64,000 nt of DNA, from positions 3,703,001 to 3,767,000 of the forward strand of contig NZ_CP126307.1 in NCBI RefSeq assembly GCF_030144325.1, written 5' to 3'. Positions within the stretch are counted from its first letter, which is position 1, and every line of letters starts with the position of its first letter. The notes beneath the pieces are model-generated. The model did no database searches and was not told the DNA's origin. It saw only the letters and a program-made list of their open reading frames with translations. Positions 56,071-64,000 of this stretch are shown piece by piece. Position numbers and translations under genes: made by a program. The DNA comes from Bosea vestrisii. GTDB taxonomy: Bacteria > Pseudomonadota > Alphaproteobacteria > Rhizobiales > Beijerinckiaceae.

Positions 56071-56240
56071 GGCTGTGTTTCCTCTGGCGCGGTGAGGCCG
56101 GCCTTCTGTCCAGGAGGGCGGGTGGGATCGTTCAGATCGCGCGGGGTCGGCGCCTTGATCTGGATCACTCGGCCGATGGCCCCCGGCGGTCTGCCCGCGG
56201 AACCGAATACGGCGGTCTTGCTGGCGGATGCCCCGGCCAT
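56067..56240 (-). CDS. small hypothetical protein upstream of the hydrolase
   Basis: 57 residues from ATG 56240, which has a strong GGAGG 6 bases upstream. The sequence (MAGASASKTAVFGSAGRPPG, then VIQIKAPTPRDLND) is soluble and Pro/Gly-rich, and I do not recognise it. Its stop overlaps the hydrolase start by 4 bases (ATGA), suggesting the two are coupled. Support comes from the ribosome site and coupling only. Confidence 0.6.
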   Translation of the reverse strand: MAGASASKTAVFGSAGRPPGAIGRVIQIKAPTPRDLNDPTRPPGQKAGLTAPEETQP

Positions 56241-56389
56241 GCCAACCTCCCTCGCGTTTCCCCGCACGAATGATCGTGCCGGGGGGGCGGCATTGTCCAG
56301 CCGCCTTTGTTCATGGCGGCATTGGCTTAGACGCAGAACGGAGGGTCTGAAAAGGGCGTCGTTATGCGTCGGGCGCAGGGCGATGTCAG

Positions 56390-56977
56390 CTACAGGCAGT
56401 TGACCCAGAGTACGCGGGTGACGCCGGCGTCGCCATTGGCGAAGCGGTGCGGCCGCGAGGAGAGGAAGCGGAAGCTGTCTCCCTCGCGCATGACCCAGCT
56501 TTCGCTCTCGACGCTGAGCAGCATGGTGCCGCTGAGCACGAGGCCGGCTTCTTCGCCATTGTGGATGTAATGCTCGTCGCCGGTGCTGGCGCCGGGCTCC
56601 ATCTCGACGATGAACAGATTGAGTTTCGAGCCCTCGGCTTGCGGCGTGAGCAATTGCTTGCGGATGCCGGAGCGCCAGAGCTGCAATTCGCCGCGATCCG
56701 ATTGGCGGACGATGGTCGCGGTCGGGTCGGCGCGCCGCGCGTCCGGAGGAAACAAGTCGGAGATCGCGACGCCGAGCGCATCGGCGACTCCTGCGAGCAC
56801 CCGCAGCGTCGGCGAGGACAGGCCGCGCTCGATCTGGCTGAGGAAGCCGATCGACAGCCCGGTCCGGCTCGCAAGCTCCTCCAGCGATAATTGGCGCGCA
56901 CGCCGCAGTTGGCGCAGCCGCGCTCCGATCTCGCGGTCGACATGCAGATGCGGCAGATCGGCGGCAGGCAGGCTCAT
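56390..56977 (-). CDS. XRE-family transcriptional regulator with cupin domain (PuuR-like)
   Basis: 195 residues. The N-terminal helix-turn-helix (LRQLRRARQLSLEELASRTG near residue 20, then SIGFLSQIERGLSSPT) is followed by a C-terminal cupin domain (about 110-195; GDEHYIHNGEEAGLVLSG). This architecture senses small metabolites, as in PuuR. ATG 56977 is used because the family sequence begins there. It is divergent from the ABC transporter operon at 57114, with two matching palindromes (56998, 57049) in the spacer. Confidence 0.93.
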   Translation of the reverse strand: MSLPAADLPHLHVDREIGARLRQLRRARQLSLEELASRTGLSIGFLSQIERGLSSPTLRVLAGVADALGVAISDLFPPDARRADPTATIVRQSDRGELQLWRSGIRKQLLTPQAEGSKLNLFIVEMEPGASTGDEHYIHNGEEAGLVLSGTMLLSVESESWVMREGDSFRFLSSRPHRFANGDAGVTRVLWVNCL

Positions 56978-56997
56978 CGCGATTCCTTCATGGCCTA

Positions 56998-57013
56998 TTT
57001 CATGTGCATGAAA
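56998..57013. promoter_or_regulatory. candidate XRE-cupin operator 1
   Basis: A perfect palindrome TTTCATG-TG-CATGAAA. A second near-identical site lies 50 bases away. Both are in the spacer between the XRE-cupin gene and the ABC transporter operon, so they likely bind this regulator. Confidence 0.75.
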
Positions 57014-57048
57014 ATCGCTTGCCGGCAAGATCGTCCTATGCTCGTATC

Positions 57049-57062
57049 TTCATGCTCATGAA
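57049..57062. promoter_or_regulatory. candidate XRE-cupin operator 2
   Basis: Palindrome TTCATG-CT-CATGAA, sharing the TTCATG/CATGAA arms of operator 1. The centres are 50 bases apart, close to five helical turns, which would put both on the same DNA face. Confidence 0.75.
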
Positions 57063-57113
57063 AATACGAGCCGACGCCTGACCGGGCGTACGGACAAATG
57101 AGGGGACATTGCC

Positions 57114-57869
57114 ATGGAACGCCGGACCTTCCTGACCCTGCTGGCTGGAGGCGCTGTTGCCGCTTCCGTATCGCCGGCCGCCGCACAGTCCGTCCTCAAG
57201 GTCGGCTCGACGCCGACCGGCATGCCGTTCACCTTCCTCGACACCAAGACCAACACGATCGAAGGCGTCATGGTCGACCTGGTTAAGGCGATCGCCGCGG
57301 CTTCGGATCTGAAGGTCGAGGTCGAGGGCATGCAGTTCTCGACGCTGGTCGCCTCGCTCACCGCGAGCAAGATCGATCTGATCTCGGCGGCGATGTACAT
57401 CACCCCGGCCCGCAAGGAGGTGATCGACTTCTCCGACCCGATCTACACCTATGGCGAGGGGCTGCTGGTCCCGGCCTCGGACAAGAAGGATTACGTCGAG
57501 CTCGCCGACATGAAAGGCTACACGGTCGGCGCCCAGATCGGCACCGCCTATGTCGAGGCGCTGCAGAAGACCGGCCTGTTCCCCGAGGTGAAGCTCTACA
57601 AGACCTCGCCGGACATCCTCGCCGACGTCAATGCCGGCCGCGTCCAGGCCGCCTTTGCCGATGCGCCGATCATGGCCTACACGCTGAAGCAGGGGCAGTT
57701 CCCGAACGTCCGGCTGGTCAAGTCCTACAAGCCCATCATCACCGGCTCGGTCGGCATCGGCGTGCGCAAGAGCGACGGCGAGCTGCTGAAGAAGGTCAAT
57801 GCCGGCCTCGCCAAGGTCAAGTCCGACGGCACGCTCGACAAGATCCTCGCCAAATGGGGCCTGGAATAA
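57114..57869 (+). CDS. amino-acid/amine ABC transporter substrate-binding protein
   Basis: 251 residues. A Tat-like signal (MERRTFLTLLAGGAVAASVS) precedes a family 3 periplasmic binding fold: VLKVGSTPTGMPFTFLD, then ISAAMYITPARKEVIDFSDP and VGAQIGTAYVEALQ. It should bind a polar amino acid, opine or amine in the periplasm. First gene of the transporter operon. The XRE-cupin regulator is divergent. Confidence 0.93.
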   Translation: MERRTFLTLLAGGAVAASVSPAAAQSVLKVGSTPTGMPFTFLDTKTNTIEGVMVDLVKAIAAASDLKVEVEGMQFSTLVASLTASKIDLISAAMYITPARKEVIDFSDPIYTYGEGLLVPASDKKDYVELADMKGYTVGAQIGTAYVEALQKTGLFPEVKLYKTSPDILADVNAGRVQAAFADAPIMAYTLKQGQFPNVRLVKSYKPIITGSVGIGVRKSDGELLKKVNAGLAKVKSDGTLDKILAKWGLE

Positions 57870-57959
57870 GCGAGCTCGAGAGCTGTAGGCCTATGCCCCG
57901 GCCGGGTCCAGCGTGATCCGGCTGATGGGCCAAGGCCGATCCATCGCCGCGACCTTCCC

Positions 57960-58637
57960 GTGACGCCGAGCTCCGATGCAAGCTTTTTGCGTGATGCCGC
58001 CCAGTTCCTGCCCCTGCTGCTTCAGGGGCTGAAATTCACGATCCTGGTGACGCTCGGCTCGCTGGCGTTGTCGACTGCGCTCGGCCTGGTCTGGGCGCTG
58101 ATGCGCGTCTCGGGCATCAGCTGGCTCGTCTTCCTCGCAAAGGCGGTCGTCAATACACTGCGCGGCATCCCGATCCTGGTGCAGCTCTTCTACATCTACT
58201 TCGTCTTTCCCGAATTCGGGGTGGCGCTCTCGGCGTTGCAGGCCTCGATCATCGGCCTCGGCATTGCCTATTCGGCCTATCAGTCCGAGAATTTCCGCGC
58301 CGGCATCGAGGCGGTCGACCATGGCCAGATCGAGGCGGCCCAGTCTATCGGCATGGGCTGGGGCATGATGATGCGCCGGGTGATCCTGCCCCAGGCGGTC
58401 AAGATCGTGCTGCCGCCCTACGGCAACATCATGATCATGATGCTGAAGGATTCTTCGCAGGCCTCGACCATCACCGTGGCCGAATTGACCTTGCAGGGTT
58501 CGTTGCTCGCCTCGTCGACCTTCAAGAACATGACGGTCTACACGCTGGTGGCGCTGCTCTATCTCTCGATGAGCCTGCCGCTCATCGCCTTCGTCGGCTG
58601 GCTCGAACGCCGCTTCGGCAAGGGAGCCAAGCGATGA
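57960..58637 (+). CDS. amino-acid ABC transporter permease
   Basis: 225 residues of the HisM/HisQ family, with about five spans. The EAA loop that contacts the ATPase reads [16 protein letters not shown]. The GTG at 57960 is the first start in frame; the preceding 90 bases hold no other gene. A 4-base overlap with the ATPase gene (ATGA) shows coupling. A single permease gene may work as a homodimer or with a second permease outside the window. Confidence 0.92.
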   Translation: MTPSSDASFLRDAAQFLPLLLQGLKFTILVTLGSLALSTALGLVWALMRVSGISWLVFLAKAVVNTLRGIPILVQLFYIYFVFPEFGVALSALQASIIGLGIAYSAYQSENFRAGIEAVDHGQIEAAQSIGMGWGMMMRRVILPQAVKIVLPPYGNIMIMMLKDSSQASTITVAELTLQGSLLASSTFKNMTVYTLVALLYLSMSLPLIAFVGWLERRFGKGAKR

Positions 58638-59365
58638 TCGAGCTCTCCGGAGTCACCAAGAGCTTCGGCGCCCATCAGGTGCTGAAGGGCATCACCGGAA
58701 GTGTCCAGCGCGGCGAGGTCGTCTGCCTGATCGGCCCCTCCGGCTCCGGCAAGTCGACCATCCTGCGCTGCATCAACGGGCTCGAAGCCTATGATGGCGG
58801 CTCGATCCTGATCGACGGGGCGAGGGTCGACCGTGCCGATCGCTCGATCGTCGGCATTCGCACGGCGATGGCGATGGTGTTCCAGCGCTTCAACCTGTTT
58901 CCGCACCGGACGGCGCTCGAGAACGTCGTTGAGGGGCCGATCCATGTGAAGAAGGAGCCGCCGGCGCAGGCACTGGAGCGCGGCCGCGACCTGCTCGCCC
59001 GCGTCGGCCTCGCCGACAAGTTCGGCGCCTATCCGGCCCAGCTTTCGGGCGGCCAGATGCAGCGTGTCGCCATCGCCCGCGCGCTCGCCATGCAGCCCAA
59101 GGCGATCCTGTTCGACGAGCCGACCTCGGCGCTCGATCCCGAGCTCGTCGGCGAGGTGCTCGGCGTGATGAAGAGCCTCGCCGAGGACGGCATGACCATG
59201 CTGGTCGTCACCCATGAGATGGGCTTTGCCCGCGAGGTCGCCGACCGCGTGCTCTTCCTCGATGGCGGCGTCATCGTCGAGGAGGGCGCGGCACGCGAGG
59301 TGCTGAGCGCGCCGCGCAACCCGCGCACCCAGGATTTCCTGCGCCGCGTGCTCAAGCCGATCTGA
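58634..59365 (+). CDS. amino-acid ABC transporter ATP-binding protein
   Basis: 243 residues. Walker [10 protein letters not shown] near residue 37, Q-loop [11 protein letters not shown], signature [16 protein letters not shown], and Walker [13 protein letters not shown] are all intact. It belongs to the polar amino-acid group (GlnQ/HisP-like). It overlaps the permease by 4 bases and precedes the FAD oxidase by 10 bases. Confidence 0.96.
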   Translation: MIELSGVTKSFGAHQVLKGITGSVQRGEVVCLIGPSGSGKSTILRCINGLEAYDGGSILIDGARVDRADRSIVGIRTAMAMVFQRFNLFPHRTALENVVEGPIHVKKEPPAQALERGRDLLARVGLADKFGAYPAQLSGGQMQRVAIARALAMQPKAILFDEPTSALDPELVGEVLGVMKSLAEDGMTMLVVTHEMGFAREVADRVLFLDGGVIVEEGAAREVLSAPRNPRTQDFLRRVLKPI

Positions 59366-59375
59366 GGAAGTCGCT

Positions 59376-60677
59376 ATGGCCGAACCCTTCCCGCTGCAGC
59401 CCTCGCTCTGGCATGCGACTGCGCCAGCTGCAGCCGAGACGCCGCCGCTCGCTGGCGATGTCCGGGCCGATGTCTGCATCGTCGGTGCCGGCTATGCGGG
59501 GCTCTCGACGGCGCTGCATCTCGCAGAAAGCGGCGTCTCGGTCGTCGTGCTGGAGGCGCGCGAGCCGGGCTGGGGCGCGTCGGGCCGCAATGGCGGACAG
59601 GTCATCCCCGGCATCAAATACGACCCCAGCGAGATCGTCTCCAAATTCGGGGCCGAGGCTGGTGCAGCCTTGGTCTCCTTCGTCGGCTCGACCGCCGATC
59701 TCGTCTTCGGGCTGATCGAGAAGCACGGCATGGACGTGCCGCATCGCCGCGCCGGCTGGATCCAGGGCGCCCATACGCCGGCCATGGTCGAGACCGTGAA
59801 GCGCCGTGCTGACGAATGGAGCATGCGCGGCGTCGCGGCCCGTTTCCTCGACGCCGATGCAGTCGGTCGTCTGATCGGCACTGACCGCTATCTCGGCGGC
59901 TGGCTCGATCCGCGCGGCGGTGGTGTCCAGCCACTCGCCTATGCCCGCGGCCTCGCCCGGGTGGCGCAGAAGGCGGGCGCCGCGATCCACGGCCAGAGCC
60001 CGGTCACCGGCCTGCGTCGCGATGGCGGCAACTGGGTCGTGCGCACTGCACAGGGCGCCAGCGTCACCGCCACGCGCGTGGTAATCGCGACCAATGGCTA
60101 TACCGGCGACCTCATTCCGAAATTGCGCCAGACGGTGATCCGGCCGAATTCCTTCATCGTCGCAACCGAGCCGCTCTCCGATAATCTCGCCGGCACGATC
60201 CTGCCCGAGGGGCAGGTGACTTCGGACACCCGCCAGCTCCTGCTCTATTTCCGCAAGGATCACGAAAACCGGCTGCTGATGGGCGGGCGCGGTCCTTTCC
60301 GCGAGCCGCGCGATGCCGCCGACTGGGCCCATCTCGAACGTGTCGTCGGCAAGATGTACCCGCAGGCCAAGGGCTTGCGTTTCGACTATCGCTGGTGCGG
60401 CCGCGTCGCGCTGACCCGCGATTTCCTGCCGCATCTGCACGAGCCTGAGCCCGGCCTGCTCGTCGACATCGGCTGCATGGGCCGCGGCATCGGCCTGCAG
60501 ACGGCGATGGGCAAGGCGATGGCCGAATACCTGCACAGTGGTGACAGGACACGCCTGCCCTTCCCGGTCGTGCCGATCACGCCGCTGCCGCTGCACGCGC
60601 TGAACGAGCTCTATGTCTCGGCGATCATCGCCTGGTACCGCCTGACCGATGGCGGCATGAAGGACCGCGCCGCTTGA
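59376..60677 (+). CDS. FAD-dependent amine/amino-acid oxidoreductase (PuuB-like)
   Basis: 433 residues of the DAO family. The FAD-binding motif CIVGAGYAGLSTALHL is at the N-terminus, and GWGASGRNGGQ is the gamma-glutamylputrescine oxidase-type signature. The C-terminal FAD contact is GCMGRGIGLQTA. GAGGAAG lies just before ATG 59376. Together with the PuuR-like regulator and the ABC importer, it suggests uptake and oxidative deamination of an amine or N-substituted amino acid. Confidence 0.9.
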   Translation: MAEPFPLQPSLWHATAPAAAETPPLAGDVRADVCIVGAGYAGLSTALHLAESGVSVVVLEAREPGWGASGRNGGQVIPGIKYDPSEIVSKFGAEAGAALVSFVGSTADLVFGLIEKHGMDVPHRRAGWIQGAHTPAMVETVKRRADEWSMRGVAARFLDADAVGRLIGTDRYLGGWLDPRGGGVQPLAYARGLARVAQKAGAAIHGQSPVTGLRRDGGNWVVRTAQGASVTATRVVIATNGYTGDLIPKLRQTVIRPNSFIVATEPLSDNLAGTILPEGQVTSDTRQLLLYFRKDHENRLLMGGRGPFREPRDAADWAHLERVVGKMYPQAKGLRFDYRWCGRVALTRDFLPHLHEPEPGLLVDIGCMGRGIGLQTAMGKAMAEYLHSGDRTRLPFPVVPITPLPLHALNELYVSAIIAWYRLTDGGMKDRAA

Positions 60678-60708
60678 CCGGCGCCCGTTCCTGACGCAGG
60701 GCGAGGGC

Positions 60709-62252
60709 ATGAGCATCGTTCTCGCCTGCGATCTCGGCGGCACCTCCTTCCGCGCCGCCCTCGTCGATGACACCGGCGCTACCTGCGCCCAGCACACCAT
60801 CGCCGGGCCGGCGAGCCATGACGACCGCTCGGGCGCTTCGCAAGTCGAGGCCGAGGCCTGGTGGGCCCTTCTTGTCGAGGCCTGCGCCGGGCTGGCGAGG
60901 GAAGCGCCGGCGCTGTTCGATGCGGTCGAGGCCGTCGCGATCTGCGGCGTCACCCGCACGCAGATCTTTCTCGATCGCGATGGCCGTCTCTTGCGCCCGG
61001 CCATGACCTGGAAGGACACCCGCGCCGACGCGCTCGCGGCTGGCTTGCGCGAGCGGCTCGACCCCGCCCATCCGGAAAGCGCGGCAGTCAACGCCTTCCA
61101 CCCGCTCGCCCGCCTGGCCTGGCTGTGCGAAAGCGAGCCCGAGGCCTTCGCCGAGCTCGCCTGCCTGCTCGAGCCGAAAGATTATCTGAATTTCCGCCTG
61201 ACAGGCCGGCAGGCCAGCGATCCGGTCTCGATGGCGCGGCTGCTGGCTGCGGCCGAGTTGGTGAACGGCAGCGATCTGCTGGAGGGGGCCGGCATCCCGG
61301 CGTCGATCCTGCCCCCATATTGGAGCCTTGGGAGCAGGTCGGCGGGGTCCAGCTCGGTCTGCCCGCGCCGCTCGACCGCCTTGCCGGCAAGCCGGTCTTC
61401 TGTGCCTCCAACGACACCTGGGCAGCGGTGGTCGGCCTTGGCGCCATGCGCGAGGGCTATGCCTACAACATCTCCGGCACCACCGAGGTGCTCGGCGTCG
61501 TCGGCCGCGAGCCGGCCCGGGCGGAGGGGCTGCTCACCGTCGATTGGCGCGGTCTGTTCCAGCTCGGCGGACCCAGCCAGACCGGTGCCGACACCGTATC
61601 CTGGCTGCTGGCACTGCTCGGACGCGATGGTGCGGCGGTCGGGCAGGAGATCGAGGCGCTGCTGGCCGGCCCGCGCCAGCCGCAGCCGTTGCTCTTCCTG
61701 CCTTATCTCCAGGGCGAGCGCGTGCCTTATTGGGATCCGTCCTTGCGTGGAGCGCTCGTGGGACTGAACCGCCGGCATGGGCCGACCGACCTTGCGTTTG
61801 CGGTGCTGGAGGGCGTCGCCTGCCTCAATCGTGTCGTGCTGGAGCGGGCCGAAGCCGCGCTCGGCCGGGAAGCGAGCGAAATCCGCTTCGGTGGCGGCGC
61901 AGCCGCCAATCCGGTCTGGAGCCAGATCAAGGCTGATCTCTGCGGCCGGCCGATTGTGGTCGCGGCCTCCCGGGAGCCCGGCCTGCTCGGCGCGGCGATC
62001 ATCGCTTTCGCGGGGCTCGGCCATTTCGCCTCTCTCGCCGAAGCGCAGCAGAGGCTCGTCACTGTCGCGCATCGGTTCGAGCCCGATCCGGCCCGCAAGC
62101 CGGCCTATGACGCGCTCTTTGCCCTGTTCCGTCGGGCCGAGGATGCGCTGGCGCCGATCTCGCGCGATCTCGTCGCAGCCGCGCAGGAAGGCGGGGCGCT
62201 GGCCGATCTCGCGCGCCATGCGTCACCGGTGGTGAGCCTGCACGCCGATTGA
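60709..62252 (+). CDS. FGGY-family carbohydrate kinase with apparent frameshift
   Basis: About 514 residues once joined. The N-terminal half has ACDLGGTSFRAALVD and the catalytic-side segment ICGVTRTQIFLDRDG. After a C5 run at 61312-61316 the phase changes and the C-terminal half continues in another frame: ILEPWEQVGGV, then SNDTWAAVVGLGAM, LPYLQGERVPYWDP and FGGGAANPVWSQ (ATP-binding end). Adding one C restores a single protein. Xylulokinase-like by the C-terminal motif, substrate unknown. It follows the FAD oxidase by 31 bases. Confidence 0.83.
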
Positions 62253-62373
62253 CGTTGCGGCTGAGGCGCTTGCGCCTTACCCAGATGGAACCAATCTCCA
62301 GAGAGAGGTCCATGCCGCGTTCCTGCCGCGCTGTAGCGTTTCGTCTCTCCCCGGTCGTCGGCAGGGCCGGCTG

Positions 62374-63153
62374 ATGCCGAAGCCCGTCACCCTGATCACC
62401 GGCGCTTCTGGCGGCATCGGCAGCGCGCTGGCGATGACGCTGGCACCGGCGCACAGGCTCGTCCTCTCCGGACTGGAGGGAGGCCCGCTGGTCGAACTTG
62501 CGGACCGCTTGCAGGCTGATGGCGCCGAAGTCGCGGCCATGACCGGCGATGTCCGCGACCGCAATCTCGCCGGGAGCTTGGTCGAGCTCGCGGTCGAGCG
62601 CTTCGGCCGGCTCGACAATCTCGTCACCGGCGCCGGCGCCTCGCGGCCGGTGCCGCTGGTCGAGATGGAGGACGAGGAATGGGACAGGCTCGTCGACATC
62701 AACTTGTCGGCAGTGTTCCGCGTTTCCAAAGCCGCCGCCAAGGAGATGATAGCGCAGGGTGAGGGCGGCGCCATCGTCCACATCTCCTCGATCGCCCATA
62801 GCAATGGCGGCGCCAACCTTGCCTATGGCTCGGCCAAGGGCGGCGTCGCGACGCTGACCTACGGCATGGCCCAGCAGCTCGGCCGCCATGGCATCCGCGT
62901 CAACGCGGTTGCGCCGGGGATCATCGATACGCCGATGGTGCGCGGCGGCTTTGCCAAACAGTTCAATGCGCTGGTCGAGGGCGCCTCGCAGCGCACCCCG
63001 CTCGGACGACTCGGCAGGCCGGAAGACGTCGCCGGCGTGATCACCTTCCTGCTCTCGCCGGCCGCGGCCTTCGTCACCGGCGCGCTGATCCCGGTCACCG
63101 GCGGCATCGAGATCCTCTCGCCGATCTCGGCGATCGCGACAGGGAACGCCTGA
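62374..63153 (+). CDS. SDR-family oxidoreductase
   Basis: 259 residues of the short-chain dehydrogenase family. The cofactor motif is LITGASGGIGSAL, catalytic Ser lies in HISSIAHSNGG, and Tyr and Lys are in AYGSAKGGV. NAD(P)-dependent, likely acting on a sugar alcohol or sugar. The stop is 2 bases before the sugar ABC permease, so it is in the same operon as the permease. Confidence 0.92.
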   Translation: MPKPVTLITGASGGIGSALAMTLAPAHRLVLSGLEGGPLVELADRLQADGAEVAAMTGDVRDRNLAGSLVELAVERFGRLDNLVTGAGASRPVPLVEMEDEEWDRLVDINLSAVFRVSKAAAKEMIAQGEGGAIVHISSIAHSNGGANLAYGSAKGGVATLTYGMAQQLGRHGIRVNAVAPGIIDTPMVRGGFAKQFNALVEGASQRTPLGRLGRPEDVAGVITFLLSPAAAFVTGALIPVTGGIEILSPISAIATGNA

Positions 63154-63155
63154 CG

Positions 63156-64000
63156 ATGCGCGAGATCATCGGCCGCTACGGCACTGCGCTCGCCGGCCTC
63201 GCCTTGATCATCTTCTTCGTCGCCTTCGCGCCGAACTTCGCGACGACGATGAACGTCGTCAACGTGCTGAAGGATACGAGCTTCCTCGCCATCCTGGCGC
63301 TCGGCTTCGCGCTTGCCTTCACCGTCGCCGAGCTCGATCTCTCGATCGCCGAGATGGCGAGCCTCGCCGCCGTCGTCTGCGGCTGGCTGGTGCAGCTTCA
63401 GTATCCGCCGCTGGTCGCGGTCCTGGCTGCCCTCTCGGTCGGGGCGCTGCTCGGCGGGCTCAACGGCTACGGCGTCACCGTGCTGCGCATCCCCTCGCTG
63501 ATCATGACACTCGGCACGGCCGCGATAGCCAAGGGCTTCGCCTTCATGATCACGCAGGGCGTCGCCTTCGTCGGGCGCTGGCCGGTAAGCTTCACTGGGC
63601 TGGCGCGCGGCTACACCTTCGGCATCCCCAATCTCGTGCTCTGGTTGACCGGCGTCACCCTCTTTGCCTGGGGCCTGGTCAAATGGACCCGCATCGGCGC
63701 CCATATGGTCGCCACCGGCGAGGCGGACGAGGCTGCGCGGCTCTCCGGCATCGCGACGGGGAAGATGAAGCGCATCGGCCTGCTCCTCTCCGGCATCCTT
63801 GCGGCGATCACCGCCGTGCTGCTCGCCGCCAACCTGTCCTCGGCTGCGCCGAACATGGCTGGTGACTATCTGCTTTACGCCATCGCCGCCGTGCTGCTCG
63901 GCATGACCATGTTCGAGCCGGGCAAGCCGAACGTGCCCGGCACCGTCTTCGCGGCGCTGGTGCTGAAGGTGCTCGGCAACGGTTTGGTGCTGCTGGGCGC
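63156..64000 (+). CDS. sugar ABC transporter permease (RbsC-like), truncated by window end
   Basis: 281 codons are visible before the window edge. Hydrophobic spans and the branched-chain/sugar permease family 2 pattern (LALGFALAFTVAELDLSIAE near residue 45, then LGGLNGYGVTVLRIPSLIMT) identify an RbsC-type permease. The rest of the sugar operon (ATPase, binding protein) lies beyond the window. Confidence 0.92.
   Translation, partial: MREIIGRYGTALAGLALIIFFVAFAPNFATTMNVVNVLKDTSFLAILALGFALAFTVAELDLSIAEMASLAAVVCGWLVQLQYPPLVAVLAALSVGALLGGLNGYGVTVLRIPSLIMTLGTAAIAKGFAFMITQGVAFVGRWPVSFTGLARGYTFGIPNLVLWLTGVTLFAWGLVKWTRIGAHMVATGEADEAARLSGIATGKMKRIGLLLSGILAAITAVLLAANLSSAAPNMAGDYLLYAIAAVLLGMTMFEPGKPNVPGTVFAALVLKVLGNGLVLLG

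Noticed and set aside
1..64000. CRISPR arrays, tRNA, rRNA, prophage or insertion-sequence transposase genes
   Set aside because: No regularly spaced repeats, cloverleaf-like sequence, or transposase or integrase motifs were seen on either strand.

Overview
The window is high-GC DNA with very dense gene packing, many 4-base ATGA/GTGA gene overlaps, an oxygen-dependent cobalamin pathway (cobG, bluB) and scattered palindromic repeats. This fits an alphaproteobacterium of the Hyphomicrobiales (Rhizobiales), of the Bosea/Methylobacterium/Bradyrhizobium kind. The taxonomic placement is an inference from gene content and style, not from a marker gene.

Layout. 1-1616 (minus): the end of dut, then coaBC. 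1806-5434: a 3-oxoacid CoA-transferase pair (scoA/scoB), a LysR regulator, and an MFS transporter preceded by a 15-codon overlapping leader ORF. 5431-23480: a large cobalamin island. Its main minus-strand operon (cbtB-cbtA-DUF1636-cobW-cobN-cobG-cobH-cobI-cobJ) begins with a clear cobalamin riboswitch at about 20105-20262. A second minus-strand run (cobL-cobE-cobM-cobB-bluB), the single plus-strand gene cobK, and cobU-cobO / cobD / cobC complete it. cobA, cobF, cobQ, cobS, cobT, cobV and the lower-ligand phosphoribosyltransferase are not in the window. 23586-26568: a D-2-hydroxyacid dehydrogenase, an exported alpha/beta hydrolase and a LysR regulator.

26601-50068 is the most unusual part: about 23 kb of mostly unrecognised genes around a SEDS-family (RodA/FtsW-like) glycan polymerase and a class B penicillin-binding protein. 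With them are a large actin/Hsp70-fold ATPase (SrfB-like in size and motifs), an OmpA-like protein, several secreted or single-span proteins and a glycine-zipper lipoprotein. I read it as a candidate accessory cell-envelope (peptidoglycan) machine. Only the polymerase/transpeptidase pair, the ATPase fold and the OmpA-like domain are supported by recognisable motifs.

50434-56977: cytochrome P450, a small conserved-looking protein, a CueR-type copper regulator beside a gutted copA remnant that keeps an intact CueR promoter, a 2OG-Fe(II) oxygenase, a NUDIX hydrolase, a small cytochrome c, an alpha/beta hydrolase and a small ORF. 56390-64000: an XRE-cupin regulator with two matching palindromic operators, a polar amino-acid/amine ABC transporter, a PuuB-like FAD oxidase, an FGGY sugar kinase, an SDR dehydrogenase and the start of a sugar ABC permease.

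Two window-wide points matter for any reader. First, five genes (cobN, the SrfB-like ATPase, the 47.1 kb ORF, the 55.2 kb hydrolase and the FGGY kinase) each carry a single apparent +/-1 frameshift. Four of these lie in or near G/C homopolymer runs, so base-calling error is the leading explanation. Second, palindromic repeat elements have inserted inside cobN, where they are read through as coding sequence, as well as between genes.
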